The notes under the pieces: generated by a model | The model's input: only the letters and a program-made list of their open reading frames with translations | The model's database searches: none | Told to the model about the DNA's origin: nothing | Part shown: positions 8,525 to 19,098 of the stretch, piece by piece | Layout of the letters: every line of letters begins with the position of its first letter | How positions within the stretch are numbered: the first letter of the stretch is position 1 | Source of the DNA: Sphingobium jiangsuense | Lineage (GTDB): Bacteria > Pseudomonadota > Alphaproteobacteria > Sphingomonadales > Sphingomonadaceae | DNA: 64,000 nucleotides | Assembly: GCF_014196495.1 (NCBI RefSeq) | Contig: NZ_JACIDT010000017.1 | Coordinates: 1-64,000, forward strand | Reading direction: 5' to 3' | Program-made: the position numbers and the translations under genes

Positions 8525-9296
8525 CCCGCAATGTCTCTCGGGCCGCAATGCCATCGTCGTCGGGGCGTCGAGCGGTATCAACCTGGGCGTCGCCCATCGG
8601 CTGGGTTCGTTGGGCGCGCGCCTGGCGATCGTCAGCCGCTCCGAGGATCGCATCGCCGCAGCGGCCGACACGCTGCGCGCCGATGGCGTGGACGTCACGC
8701 ATCATGCCGGTGATGTCCGCGAGCCTGCCGCCCTGCAGGCGATCATGGAAGAGGTGGCGAATGCCAAGGGGCCGATCGATATCGTTCTCTCGGGCGCGGC
8801 GGGCAACTTCTTCGTGCCGGCGGCCAAGATGTCGCCCAACGCTTTCAAGACGATCGTCGACATCGACCTGATCGGCACATTCAACGTGCTTTCGGCCGCC
8901 TATCCGCATCTCAGGCGTCCCGGCGCCGTCCTCGTTAACATCACGGCGCCCCAGGCCCAGCGCGCCATGCCCATGCAGGCCCATGCCTGCGCGGCCAAGG
9001 CGGGCATCGACATGCTGACCCGTTGCCTGGCGCTCGAATGGGGCGCGGAAGGGATCAGGGTCAACGCTGTCTCCCCCGGCCCGATCGCGGACACCGAGGG
9101 GCTGGCGCGGCTCGCGACCGATGCGGACCTCGCCGAACGCATTCGCGGCGCGCTCGCGCTCCCCCGGTTCGGCCAACGTATCGACATCGGCAATGCGGTG
9201 GCCTGGCTGTGCAGCGAGGCGGCCAGCTTCGTGACCGGAACCACCATCGACTGTGACGGCGGCATGCGCCTCGGCAACCTCTACGCGCCTGAATGA
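8514..9296 (+). CDS. SDR-family oxidoreductase, 2,4-dienoyl-CoA-reductase-like
   Basis: This 260-residue Rossmann-fold protein has GASSGINLGVA (residues ~17-27) and, at the usual active-site Tyr position, A158 with K162 retained (motif HACAAKAG). Loss of Tyr with a conserved Lys, followed by LALEWG, IRVN and SPGPI, is the pattern of 2,4-dienoyl-CoA reductases. The predicted reaction is NADPH-dependent reduction of a conjugated dienoyl-CoA. The chosen ATG lies inside the end of the previous gene (11-bp overlap). Two different Tyr-less reductases side by side suggest a substrate with several double bonds or a reductive ring step. Confidence 0.8.
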   Translation: MSLDPQCLSGRNAIVVGASSGINLGVAHRLGSLGARLAIVSRSEDRIAAAADTLRADGVDVTHHAGDVREPAALQAIMEEVANAKGPIDIVLSGAAGNFFVPAAKMSPNAFKTIVDIDLIGTFNVLSAAYPHLRRPGAVLVNITAPQAQRAMPMQAHACAAKAGIDMLTRCLALEWGAEGIRVNAVSPGPIADTEGLARLATDADLAERIRGALALPRFGQRIDIGNAVAWLCSEAASFVTGTTIDCDGGMRLGNLYAPE

Positions 9297-9324
9297 AGCG
9301 CGCAAACCATCAAGGAGCAAACCC

Positions 9325-10092
9325 ATGGATATCGGCAACAAGGTAGCGATCGTCACCGGCGGCGGCTCGGGCCTCGGCGAAGCGACGGCGATCAGGCTTG
9401 CGGAGGGCGGCGCCAGGGTCGCGGTCGTGGATCTCAACGCCGATGCGGCGAACGCGGTCGCGGAGAAGATCGGCGGCAAGGCGTTCGCCATCGACATTGC
9501 GGATGCACAGGCAGGCGAGAAGGCGGTCGCGCAGATCGTTGCCGAACTCGGCACGCCGCGTATCCTCGTCAACTGCGCGGGCGTCGGCACGCCGATGAAG
9601 ATTCTTGGCAAGGACGGTCCGCTGGCGCTTTCGGCCTTCGAGAAGGTCGTACGCATCAACCTGATCGGCACCTTCAACATGCTGCGCCTCGTCGCCGACG
9701 CGATCGCGCGTGATCAGGAGCCGGGTGACGGCAAGCAGACCCAGGGCGTCATCATCAACACCGCCTCGGTCGCCGCCTTCGATGGACAGATCGGCCAGCC
9801 CGCTTATTCTTCCTCCAAGGCCGGTGTCGTCGGCCTGGCGCTTCCCGCCGCGCGCGAACTTGCGCGTTACGGCATCCGGGTGCTGACCATCGCGCCGGGC
9901 ATTTTCCTGACGCCGATGCTCAAGATCCTGCCCGATGAGGCGCTGGAATCGCTCGGCCGCTCGGTTCCCTTCCCGCCGCGCCTCGGCGAGCCGGAGGAGT
10001 TCGCCAAGCTCGCGCTCCACATGATCGACAATGACATGCTGAACGGCGAGGTCGTCCGTATCGACGGATCGATCCGCATGGCCGCGAAGTAA
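9325..10092 (+). CDS. SDR-family 3-hydroxyacyl-CoA dehydrogenase (type II / HSD17B10-like)
   Basis: This 255-residue classical SDR has TGGGSGLGEA (residues 11-20), D36 for NAD preference, N83-C-A-G, and the intact catalytic motif Y161-S-S-S-K165. The overall pattern, including a FPPRLGEPEEFAKL stretch near the C-terminus, is that of type II 3-hydroxyacyl-CoA dehydrogenases. They oxidise 3-hydroxyacyl-CoA to 3-oxoacyl-CoA with NAD+. The start at 9325 was chosen because it follows AAGGAGC with good spacing. It is the only one of the three SDRs with a normal active site, and it probably supplies the 3-oxo intermediate used by the BKACE enzyme or thiolase encoded next. Confidence 0.85.
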   Translation: MDIGNKVAIVTGGGSGLGEATAIRLAEGGARVAVVDLNADAANAVAEKIGGKAFAIDIADAQAGEKAVAQIVAELGTPRILVNCAGVGTPMKILGKDGPLALSAFEKVVRINLIGTFNMLRLVADAIARDQEPGDGKQTQGVIINTASVAAFDGQIGQPAYSSSKAGVVGLALPAARELARYGIRVLTIAPGIFLTPMLKILPDEALESLGRSVPFPPRLGEPEEFAKLALHMIDNDMLNGEVVRIDGSIRMAAK

Positions 10093-10097
10093 GTTCC

Positions 10098-11021
10098 ATG
10101 TCCAAGGTCATCATCAGTTGCGCGATCACGGGGTCGATCCACACACCTTCGATGTCGCCCCATCTGCCGGTGACGGCCGCCGAGATCGCGCAAAGCGCGC
10201 TGGAGGCGGCCGAAGCGGGTGCCGCGATCGTCCATCTGCACGCCCGCGATCCCGAAACCGGCAAACCCGTTCACACGCCGGAGGATTTCGAGCCGTTCCT
10301 CAAGGTCATCAAGCAGGGCAGCGATGTCGTGGTGAATATCACCACGGGAGCCTCGCCCTATATGCCGGTGGACTATCGGGTGAAGCCGGCGGAAGTGTGG
10401 AAGCCCGAAGTCGCCAGCCTCAACATGGGGTCGATGAACTTCGGTCTGTTCCCGATGCTCAAGAAGGATCGGACATGGAAGCACGCCTGGGAGCCGGAAA
10501 TGCTCGAGGCCAGCCATGACCTCGTCTTCCGCAACAGCTTCCAGGACATTCGCTACGCGCTCGACACGCTGAACGCCACTGGCACGCGCTACGAATTCGA
10601 GTGCTACGACACCAGCCATCTGCATAATCTCCACTATTTCTGGACCGAGGGGCTGGTTCAGGCGCCTCTGTTCATCCAGACCTGCTTCGGCCTCCTGGGC
10701 GGCATCGGCGCGCACCCGGAAGAAGTGCTGCACATGAAGCGCACCGCCGACCGCCTGTTCGGCGACAACTACCGCTGGTCGGTGCTGGGCGCCGGGCGCA
10801 GCCAGATGCAGGTCGCGGCGCAGGCCGCCGCCATGGGCGGTCATGTCCGCGTCGGGCTGGAGGATAATCTCTGGCTCGACAGGGGCGTCCTCGCGCCCTC
10901 CAACGCCGCGCAGGTCATCCGCGTCCGACAGATCCTCGAAGGGCTTGGCCTCGAAATCGCCACCCCCGACGAAGCGCGCGACATCCTCAAACTCAAGGGC
11001 GGCGACAAGGTCGGGTTCTGA
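10098..11021 (+). CDS. BKACE (beta-keto acid cleavage enzyme, DUF849) family protein
   Basis: This 307-residue TIM-barrel protein has the family landmarks CAITGSIHTPSMSPHLPVT at the N-terminus, the metal-binding VHLHARDPETGKP (residues ~45-57), a NITTG segment (~80) and VGLEDN near residue 255. BKACE enzymes condense a free beta-keto acid with acetyl-CoA and split the product into acetoacetate and a shorter acyl-CoA; the 3-keto-5-aminohexanoate enzyme is the best known. The substrate specificity cannot be read here. It follows the 3-hydroxyacyl-CoA dehydrogenase gene by 5 bp and precedes a crotonase gene, so it is part of the same operon and implies a beta-keto acid intermediate. Confidence 0.88.
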   Translation: MSKVIISCAITGSIHTPSMSPHLPVTAAEIAQSALEAAEAGAAIVHLHARDPETGKPVHTPEDFEPFLKVIKQGSDVVVNITTGASPYMPVDYRVKPAEVWKPEVASLNMGSMNFGLFPMLKKDRTWKHAWEPEMLEASHDLVFRNSFQDIRYALDTLNATGTRYEFECYDTSHLHNLHYFWTEGLVQAPLFIQTCFGLLGGIGAHPEEVLHMKRTADRLFGDNYRWSVLGAGRSQMQVAAQAAAMGGHVRVGLEDNLWLDRGVLAPSNAAQVIRVRQILEGLGLEIATPDEARDILKLKGGDKVGF

Positions 11022-11054
11022 CCCCGGCGCCGCTTCGACTTTCGGAGACACAAG

Positions 11055-11831
11055 ATGAGCCAGTTTCAGACGATCATCGTGGAGCAGCACGGAGCGGTCA
11101 CTCTCATCCGCCTCAACCGTCCCGATGCCCTCAATGCCCTCAACAGCCAGGTGCTGGCCGACCTGATCGAAGCCTTCGCGGCCTATGAGGCGGACGCCAG
11201 CCAGGGCTGCGCGGTGCTCACGGGTAGTGAGAAAGCCTTCGCCGCCGGTGCCGACATCAAGGAAATGTCCAACCGCGGCTTTTCCGAGATGTTCGGCGAA
11301 AATTATTTCGGCGGCTTCGACCGGGTCGTGGCGACGCGCAAGCCCTGGATCGCGGCGGTCGCGGGCTTCGCGCTGGGCGGGGGCTGCGAGCTTGCCATGA
11401 TGGCCGATTTCATCATCGCCGCCGACACGGCGAAATTCGGCCAGCCCGAAGTCAAGCTGGGCGTTGCGCCCGGCATGGGCGGATCGCAGCGCCTGACCCG
11501 CGCGGTCGGCAAGGCGAAGGCGATGGACATGTGCATTTCCGGCCGGATGATGGACGTGCATGAAGCCGAACGCGCCGGTCTTGTGTCTCGCATCGTGCCC
11601 GCTGCGACCCTTGTGGAGGACGCCATCAAGGCCGCGGCGGAGATCGCCGCCTACCCTCCGCTCGCCACCATCGCCAACAAGGAAATGGTCAACGCCGCTT
11701 TCGAGACGGGTCTTTCGGCGGGCCTCCTGTTCGAGCGCCGCCTGTTCAATGGCCTGTGCGCGACCGCCGACAAGCGCGAGGGCATGGTCGCCTTCGTCGA
11801 AAAGCGCAAAGGCGCGTGGAGCGGAAAATGA
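11055..11831 (+). CDS. Enoyl-CoA hydratase
   Basis: This 258-residue crotonase has both catalytic glutamates of true hydratases: one in GGGCELAMMADF (residues ~110-121) and one in GQPEVKLGVAPGMGGSQRL (~132-150). The oxyanion-hole segment AFAAGADIKEM is also intact. It should add water across a trans-2-enoyl-CoA to give the (S)-3-hydroxyacyl-CoA for the SDR dehydrogenase. The sequence is close to generic FadB1/PaaF-type hydratases, so its substrate range may be broad. It is separated from the BKACE gene by 33 bp and preceded by a GGAGA ribosome site. Confidence 0.92.
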   Translation: MSQFQTIIVEQHGAVTLIRLNRPDALNALNSQVLADLIEAFAAYEADASQGCAVLTGSEKAFAAGADIKEMSNRGFSEMFGENYFGGFDRVVATRKPWIAAVAGFALGGGCELAMMADFIIAADTAKFGQPEVKLGVAPGMGGSQRLTRAVGKAKAMDMCISGRMMDVHEAERAGLVSRIVPAATLVEDAIKAAAEIAAYPPLATIANKEMVNAAFETGLSAGLLFERRLFNGLCATADKREGMVAFVEKRKGAWSGK

Positions 11832-11873
11832 CCACGCTTTGCTCCCCCTTCAGCATCACCGGAGATTTCAGCC

Positions 11874-13046
11874 ATGAGTGAAGCCTATATCGTATCGGCG
11901 GCGCGCACCGCCGGAGGACGCAGGAAGGGCGCGCTGGCCGGTTGGCATCCCGTCGAGCTGGCCGCCGAAGTTCTCAACGCCACCCTCGACCGCACCGGCA
12001 TCGATCCCGCCGCGATCGACGATGTCATCATGGGCTGCGTCAGCCAGGTGGGCGAACAGAGCTTCCATGTCGGTCGCCATGCCGTGCTGGCGTCCCGCCT
12101 GCCGGAGACCGTGCCGGCCGTCACCATCGACCGCCAGTGCGGCTCGTCGCAGCAGGCGATCCATTTCGCGGCGCAGGCGGTCATGTCGGGCACGCAGGAT
12201 GTGGTCCTTGCCGCCGGCGTCGAAAGCATGACCCGCGTACCTATGTTCACCGCGACGAAGCTCCCCGCCGAGGCGGGCCTGGGCACGCCGTTCGCGGACC
12301 GTATCCGCGAGCGGTTCGGGGTCGCCGAGTTCAGCCAGTTCACCGGCGCGCAGATGATGGCCGACAAATATGGGTTCGACCGGGATGCGCTCGACCGCTT
12401 CGCGCTGGAAAGCCATCGGCGGGCGGTCGCCGCGATCGATGCCGGCGCGTTCGACGATGAAATCGTCCCCGTCGCAATCACTGATGCACAGGGCAATTCG
12501 CAGTTACATGTCCACGATGAGGGCGTTCGCCGTGACGCTTCCCTGGAAGGGATCGGCTCGGTGAAGACGCTGCAGGAGGGCGGTGTCGTCACCGCCGCCA
12601 ACTCCAGCCAGATTTGCGACGGGTCCGCCGCCGTTCTGGTGGTGAGCGAGGCGGCGCTTAAAGTCCATGGACTGACGCCGCTCGCCCGCATCGTCAATCT
12701 GACCGTGACCGCCGGCGATCCGATCATCATGCTCGACGAGCCAATCCGTGCAACACGGCGCGCGCTCGATCGCGCGGGCCTCACCATCGACGATATCGAC
12801 CTTTATGAAGTCAATGAGGCGTTCGCGTCGGTCAATCTCGCCTGGCTGAAGGAAACCGGGGCCGATCCAGCCCGTCTCAACGTCAACGGCGGCGCGATCG
12901 CGCTGGGGCATCCGCTCGGCGCATCCGGCGCCAAGCTGATGGCGACCCTGGTTCACGGCTTGCGCAAGCGCGGCAAGCGTTATGGCCTCCAGACGATGTG
13001 CGAAGGCGGCGGCATCGCCAATGTGACGATCATCGAAGCTCTCTGA
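11874..13046 (+). CDS. Acetyl-CoA acyltransferase (thiolase)
   Basis: This 390-residue degradative-type thiolase carries the nucleophilic Cys89 in DRQCGSSQQAIH, the N-E-A-F motif near residue 316, GGAIALGHPLGASG with the catalytic His near residue 346, and the second Cys in MCEGGGIAN near the C-terminus. It cleaves 3-oxoacyl-CoA with CoA to give acetyl-CoA or propionyl-CoA and a shortened acyl-CoA. It lies 42 bp after the hydratase gene, completing a beta-oxidation set (dehydrogenase, hydratase, 3-hydroxyacyl dehydrogenase, thiolase) within one operon. Confidence 0.93.
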   Translation: MSEAYIVSAARTAGGRRKGALAGWHPVELAAEVLNATLDRTGIDPAAIDDVIMGCVSQVGEQSFHVGRHAVLASRLPETVPAVTIDRQCGSSQQAIHFAAQAVMSGTQDVVLAAGVESMTRVPMFTATKLPAEAGLGTPFADRIRERFGVAEFSQFTGAQMMADKYGFDRDALDRFALESHRRAVAAIDAGAFDDEIVPVAITDAQGNSQLHVHDEGVRRDASLEGIGSVKTLQEGGVVTAANSSQICDGSAAVLVVSEAALKVHGLTPLARIVNLTVTAGDPIIMLDEPIRATRRALDRAGLTIDDIDLYEVNEAFASVNLAWLKETGADPARLNVNGGAIALGHPLGASGAKLMATLVHGLRKRGKRYGLQTMCEGGGIANVTIIEAL

Positions 13047-13060
13047 CAGCGAGGCTCTTC

Positions 13061-13813
13061 ATGCGTTGGCAGCACATATATTTCGGCATCACGGACGGCG
13101 TCGCGAGAGTGACGCTGGCCCGGCCGGAAAAGCGCAATGTGCTGAGTCGTGCCCTGCTCGCGGAGATCGGCGAGGCGCTGGGTGAGGTAGAGCGGACCAG
13201 CGCGCATCTTCTCATCCTCGATGCGGAGGGAAAAGCCTTTTCTAGCGGCGGCGACCTTGCCGATCCCATGACGCATGCGGGCGAACTGGGAACCCTGCTG
13301 GACGACCACTATCACCCATTGCTCAGACGCCTTGCCGGCCTTCCCTGCCCCACGGTCTGCATGGTCGACGGCCTGGTCGTCGGCGGCGCCTGCGGGCTGG
13401 TGCTCGCCTTCGACATGGTGGTGGCCACCGAGAAGGCGCGCTTTGCCTTCCCCTTCACCCGGATCGGCCTCATCCCCGATTGCGGGTTGAATTGGCTGCT
13501 TTCCCGAACTGTCGGCCCGATTCAGGCAAGGCGCCTGCTTCTCTTCGGCGAGACGATCGACGGCGAAGAGGCTGTCCGCATCGGCATGGTTTCCCGCCTT
13601 GTCGAGTCCGGCGCCGTAGCTTCCCTTCTGTCGTCGCTCATCGAGAATGCAACGACGCTCGATCCCCTGGCCGTCGCCGGGACCAAGCGCGCCGCCGCTC
13701 TCGCCGAAACCCAGACTTTTGAGCAATCGCTCGCGACCGAACGGGAACTTCAGCACCAGGCGGGACGGTCGGCGCGCTTTGCAGCGACCCTCGCCAGTCT
13801 ATCGAACCGCTAG
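13061..13813 (+). CDS. Enoyl-CoA hydratase/isomerase family protein, isomerase-like
   Basis: This 250-residue crotonase-fold protein has AFSSGGDLADPM (residues ~57-68) and GLVVGGACGLVLAFD (~103-117). The hydratase Glu of the GGGCE motif is missing, since the sequence reads GGACG. The second catalytic position carries Asp in GLIPDCGLNWLL, as in PaaG and enoyl-CoA isomerases. It is therefore likely to move a double bond or rearrange a ring or side-chain acyl-CoA. The ATG at 13061 was chosen because it lies 14 bp past the thiolase stop and starts the recognisable homology. It appears to be the last gene of the operon that begins at 6438. Confidence 0.82.
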   Translation: MRWQHIYFGITDGVARVTLARPEKRNVLSRALLAEIGEALGEVERTSAHLLILDAEGKAFSSGGDLADPMTHAGELGTLLDDHYHPLLRRLAGLPCPTVCMVDGLVVGGACGLVLAFDMVVATEKARFAFPFTRIGLIPDCGLNWLLSRTVGPIQARRLLLFGETIDGEEAVRIGMVSRLVESGAVASLLSSLIENATTLDPLAVAGTKRAAALAETQTFEQSLATERELQHQAGRSARFAATLASLSNR

Positions 13814-13858
13814 GATCGGAGAGGCACCAGCGATGGCCAGGATCATCCATGCGACAAC

Positions 13859-13890
13859 ATTGCATAAATTGAACATTTCATCTAATGCAC
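13859..13890. promoter_or_regulatory. Candidate operator upstream of the acyl-CoA synthetase operon
   Basis: TGCAT at 13861-13865 and ATGCA at 13885-13889 form a short inverted repeat, and AATGCAC occupies 13884-13890. The following AGTCAAAGAAT resembles AGTTTTAAGAAT after the same core at 2610-2616. It lies 48-80 bp before the ATG at 13938 and is the only sizeable spacer (124 bp) in this part of the cluster, so a new promoter under the same regulator is likely. Confidence 0.4.
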
Positions 13891-13937
13891 AGTCAAAGAA
13901 TCGGAGAGGATGGATTAGCCATGCGCGGTGACTTCTC

Positions 13938-15466
13938 ATGAACCCGTTCCTGGTCGCAAAGGAAAAACCCGACGCCCTCGCCACGATCATCGCGGAAAGC
14001 GGCGTCACGATGACCTATGGCGAACTGGCCGACACGGCGGGGAAGATCGCTTCGGCCTTCCGCGCGCTGGGCCTTCAACCCGGCGATCATATCGCCCTCA
14101 TGCTCCCCAACGGCATCTGGTATCATCCCATAGGCTGGGGCGCATGGCTCGCGGGCCTCTACTGGACGCCGATCAGCACTCGCCTTCAGCATGCGGAAGT
14201 GGCGCATATCCTCACCGACAGCGACGCCCGCCTTGTCGTCACGGCGCCGGAATATGAGCCGCTGATGGCGGAGTTGCAGGGCTGGGAAACGCCGGTCAGC
14301 CACTGGTTCACCACCGGCGAGGCGAATGATCGCTTCCTGTCCGTCACGGCGCTGATCGAAGGCCAGACGCCGCTTGAAACCAGTTCCGACACCCCAGCGG
14401 GCGCCGACATGCTCTATTCGTCAGGCACCACCGGGCGGCCCAAGGGCATCCTGCCCAAGCTCGGCCGCACGCGCGACGAAGCCGATCCGCTTTCGGTGCT
14501 GCTCGCCAAACTCTATAGCTTCACGCCCGACAGCGTCTATCTGTGCCCCGCGCCGCTCTACCACGGCTCCCCGCTCAAATATACGCTCGCCATCCACCGC
14601 ATCGGCGGCACCAACGTCATCATGACCAAGTTCGATGCCGAACAGGCGCTGGCCGCCATCGACCGCTATCATGTGACGCACAGCCAATGGGTGCCGACCA
14701 TGCTGAGCCGCATGGTCCGTCTGCCGGACGAGGTGAAGGCCCAATATGACCTTTCCAGTCACCGGGTCGCGGTTCACGCAGCAGCCCCTTGCCCCCCGGA
14801 ATTGAAGCGCCAGCTCATCGACTGGTGGGGACCGATCGTCCACGAGTTCTACGCCGGATCGGAAGCGATCGGCTATACCGCGATCGACACCGAACAGTGG
14901 CTGGCGCATCCTGGGTCCGTGGGACGTCCGGTGCTGGGCGAAATCCATATCGTCGGCGATGATGGCGAGGAACTGGCCCAGGGCGAAATCGGCCAGATCT
15001 ATTTCGGCAACGGACCGCAGATCGCCTACCACAACGACCCGGAAAAGACCGCCTCGGTCTATCATCGCGAAGGCTGGATCACCATGGGCGACATGGGCCG
15101 GCTCGATGAGGAAGGCTATCTCTATCTCTCCGACCGCAAGGATTTCATGATCATCACAGGCGGGGTGAACGTCTATCCCAAGGAGATCGAGGACCTGCTT
15201 TCAGTGCATCCGGCGATCGCGGATGTTGCCGTGTTCGGCGTTCCCAACGAGGAGTTCGGCGAGGAAGTGAAAGCGGTTGTCCAACCGACCGAGTGGCCGG
15301 AGAACGAAACCGCCTTTGTCGAGATGCTCACCGCGCATTGCCGCGCTCATCTATCGCCGATCAAGGTACCCCGTTCCTTCGACCTCGCCCGAGAACTGCC
15401 GCGCCAGGAGAACGGGAAACTCTACAAGAAGGCGCTACGCGCCGCGTATCTCGCAAAGGCGGGCGC

Positions 15467-15470
<4 letters not shown>
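13938..15470 (+). CDS. Acyl-CoA synthetase (AMP-dependent CoA ligase)
   Basis: This 510-residue ANL-superfamily enzyme has the P-loop YSSGTTGRPKG (residues ~155-165), the EFYAGSEAIGYT motif (~300-311), GDMGRLDEEGYL (~390-401), the hinge DRKDFMIITGGVN, and the C-terminal catalytic lysine region in NGKLYKK. It activates a free carboxylic acid to its CoA thioester through an acyl-adenylate. This is the entry step of the pathway, and it is encoded upstream of the carboxylase genes in its own operon. The stop overlaps the next ATG (ATGA). Specificity could be aliphatic, alicyclic or aromatic; the sequence does not tell me which. Confidence 0.92.
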
Positions 15471-16941
<1,471 letters not shown>

Positions 16942-16942
<1 letters not shown>

Positions 16943-17433
16943 TGCGGCATTGTATCGAACTGGATGGCCATGACCATCTGATCTGGCTGTCGAGAACGGC
17001 TGACGGCTACATCCTGCGCTTCGACGGCGGCGATGTCGCGATTTCCCTCGACAACGGCTTGCTGCGCGCAGGCGACAGCCAGGGCCCCGTCCACATCGCC
17101 GGGCAAGGTGACAGGCTTTTCATCCACTGGAACGGCGAGTCCCATGAGCTGCTCTTCAAGGATGCCGTCCTGCGCCATGCGGCCGGAGCGGCAAGTGGAT
17201 CGGAAGATACGGTGCGCGCGCCCATGCCCGGCGCTGTCGTTGGCGTGTCGAGCGAAGCCGGGCAGACCGTCATGGAAGGCGACATATTGCTGGTGATCGA
17301 AAGCATGAAACTTGAAACGGCCATCCGCGCATCGCGCGACGGCGTTGTCGAAGCGGTCCACGTCACACTCTCGCAGTCGTTCGAGCGCGACGCGCCGCTC
17401 GTCACGCTCGCTCCGCTGGGAGAGGACGCATGA
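16942..17433 (+). CDS. Biotin carboxyl carrier protein subunit
   Basis: This 163-residue protein ends in a biotinyl domain (residues ~92-160) with APMPGAVVGV and the attachment motif E-S-M-K123-L-E. The residue after the lysine is Leu, as in methylcrotonyl-type carboxylases, rather than the more usual MKM. The N-terminal 80 residues resemble the linker (BT-type) region between biotin carboxylase and biotinyl domain in alpha subunits. The gene therefore looks like the C-terminal part of such a subunit split off as an independent chain. The start at 16942 overlaps the biotin carboxylase stop (TGATG); an ATG at 16930 would add four residues. Confidence 0.88.
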
Positions 17434-19043
17434 TGCGCCGCATTCACAGCCGGATCGATCCCCGCGACGCCGCCTTTCTCGCCAATGTCGAGCATAATCG
17501 CGCGCTTGCGGCGGAACTGGAGAGGCGCCAGCACGCGGTCCGCACCATTCGTCCCGAACGCGACCTTCAGCGGCTCGAACGCCAAGGCAAGATGACGGTC
17601 CGCGCCAGGCTCGAGCAACTGCTCGACCCCGGCACGCCCTTTCTCGAACTGTCCACGCTGGCGGCAGGCGAAACACCCTATGCCGAGGATGCGCCGGGCG
17701 CCGGCCAGCTTGTCGGAATCGGCATCGTCTCAGGCAAGGAAGTGGTGATCCGCGCCGACGACAGCAGCGTCAAGGGCGGCGCCTGGTATCCCATGTCGGT
17801 CAAGAAGATCGTCCGCGCCCTCGACATCGCGATCGAGAACCGTCTACCGGTCGTGCATATGTGCGACAGCGCCGGCGGCTTCCTCCCGCTCCAGGCCCAA
17901 TTCTTCGCCGATCGCTACGGCGCGGGGCGCATCTTCCGCAACCAGTCCACCCTCTCGAAGATGGGTGTGCCCCAGGTGGCGCTTGTCCTTGGCAACTGCA
18001 CGGCGGGCGGGGCCTATATCCCCGCGCTCAGCGACTATTCCGTGATCGTGCGCGGCACGGGCGCGATCTTCCTCGGCGGTCCGCCGCTGGTGAAGGCGGC
18101 GACCGGGGAAGATGTCACCGTCGACGAGCTGGGCGGCGCGGACATGCACACGTCGGTTTCCGGGGTTGCCGACTATCCGGCCGACAACGAGCTGCACGGC
18201 ATCGCGATCACGCGAGAGATCGTCGCGCAATGGCGCAGGCAACCCAAGGCTGGCGAGCCGGCGATCGATCCCGAACCGCCCGCCTATGACCCGGCGGAGC
18301 TTTACGGCATCCTGCCCGCCGATGGCCGCGTCCAGTTCGACATGCGCGAGGTGATCGCCCGCATCGTCGACGGCAGCCGCTTCCACGAATATCAGCCGGG
18401 CTACGGCACCACCCTCATCTGCGGCTATGCCCGCATCTGGGGCCAGCAGGTCGGCATCCTCGCCAACAACGGCGTGCTGTTCAGCGACAGTGCGCTGAAG
18501 GGTGCGCACTTCATCGAGCTGTGCGATCAGAACCGCACGCCGCTCCTGTTCCTGCAGAACATCACCGGCTTCATGGTCGGCCGCGAATATGAGCGGCGAG
18601 GGATCACCAAGGACGGCGCCAAGATGATCATGGCGGTGTCCGGCGCCTCGGTCCCGAAGATCTCGATCAATTGCGGCGCCTCCTTCGGGGCCGGAACCTA
18701 CGGCATGAACGGCCGTGCCTTCGATCCGCGCTTCATGTTCTCCTGGCCGCGCTCGCAGGTGGCCGTGATGGGTGCCGAGCAGGCCGCTGGCGTGCTGACC
18801 ACGGTCAAGATCAGGCAGATGGAACGAGAAGGCGGCGCGCTTACCGATGAGCAGATCGCGGCCATCCGCGAGCCCGTGATCGCGGAATATCAGCGTTCGT
18901 CCAGTGCCTGGTATGCCACCTCCGAACTGTGGGACGATGGCGTCATCGATCCGCTCGCCACCCGAGAAACCATTGCGATCGCGCTCAGCGCCGCGCTCAA
19001 CACCCCCATCCCCGAACCGCGATACGGGGTCTTCAGGATGTAA
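17430..19043 (+). CDS. Acyl-CoA carboxylase, carboxyltransferase (beta) subunit; methylcrotonyl/geranyl-CoA type
   Basis: This 537-residue double-crotonase-fold carboxyltransferase contains DSAGGFLPLQ (residues ~146-155) and AGGAYIPALSDY (~191-202) in the N-half. The C-half has FLQNITGFMVGREYE and GASFGAGTYGMNGRAFDPRF, which form the acyl-CoA and biotin sites of MccB/AtuC/LiuB proteins. It transfers carboxylate from biotin to an acyl-CoA; in this branch the substrates are 3-methyl-branched enoyl-CoAs and the gamma carbon is carboxylated. Its ATG overlaps the carrier stop. The exact substrate is unknown. The length is normal for the family (about 535 residues). Confidence 0.9.
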   Translation: MMRRIHSRIDPRDAAFLANVEHNRALAAELERRQHAVRTIRPERDLQRLERQGKMTVRARLEQLLDPGTPFLELSTLAAGETPYAEDAPGAGQLVGIGIVSGKEVVIRADDSSVKGGAWYPMSVKKIVRALDIAIENRLPVVHMCDSAGGFLPLQAQFFADRYGAGRIFRNQSTLSKMGVPQVALVLGNCTAGGAYIPALSDYSVIVRGTGAIFLGGPPLVKAATGEDVTVDELGGADMHTSVSGVADYPADNELHGIAITREIVAQWRRQPKAGEPAIDPEPPAYDPAELYGILPADGRVQFDMREVIARIVDGSRFHEYQPGYGTTLICGYARIWGQQVGILANNGVLFSDSALKGAHFIELCDQNRTPLLFLQNITGFMVGREYERRGITKDGAKMIMAVSGASVPKISINCGASFGAGTYGMNGRAFDPRFMFSWPRSQVAVMGAEQAAGVLTTVKIRQMEREGGALTDEQIAAIREPVIAEYQRSSSAWYATSELWDDGVIDPLATRETIAIALSAALNTPIPEPRYGVFRM

Positions 19044-19098
19044 TGCCGACACATCGGATTATCGAGCGCAACGCTCGTCGCACGGAAGGAGCAGGACG

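Noticed and set aside
9867..11561. 564-codon open frame on the minus strand
   Set aside because: It lies opposite the BKACE and crotonase genes, which carry intact family motifs.
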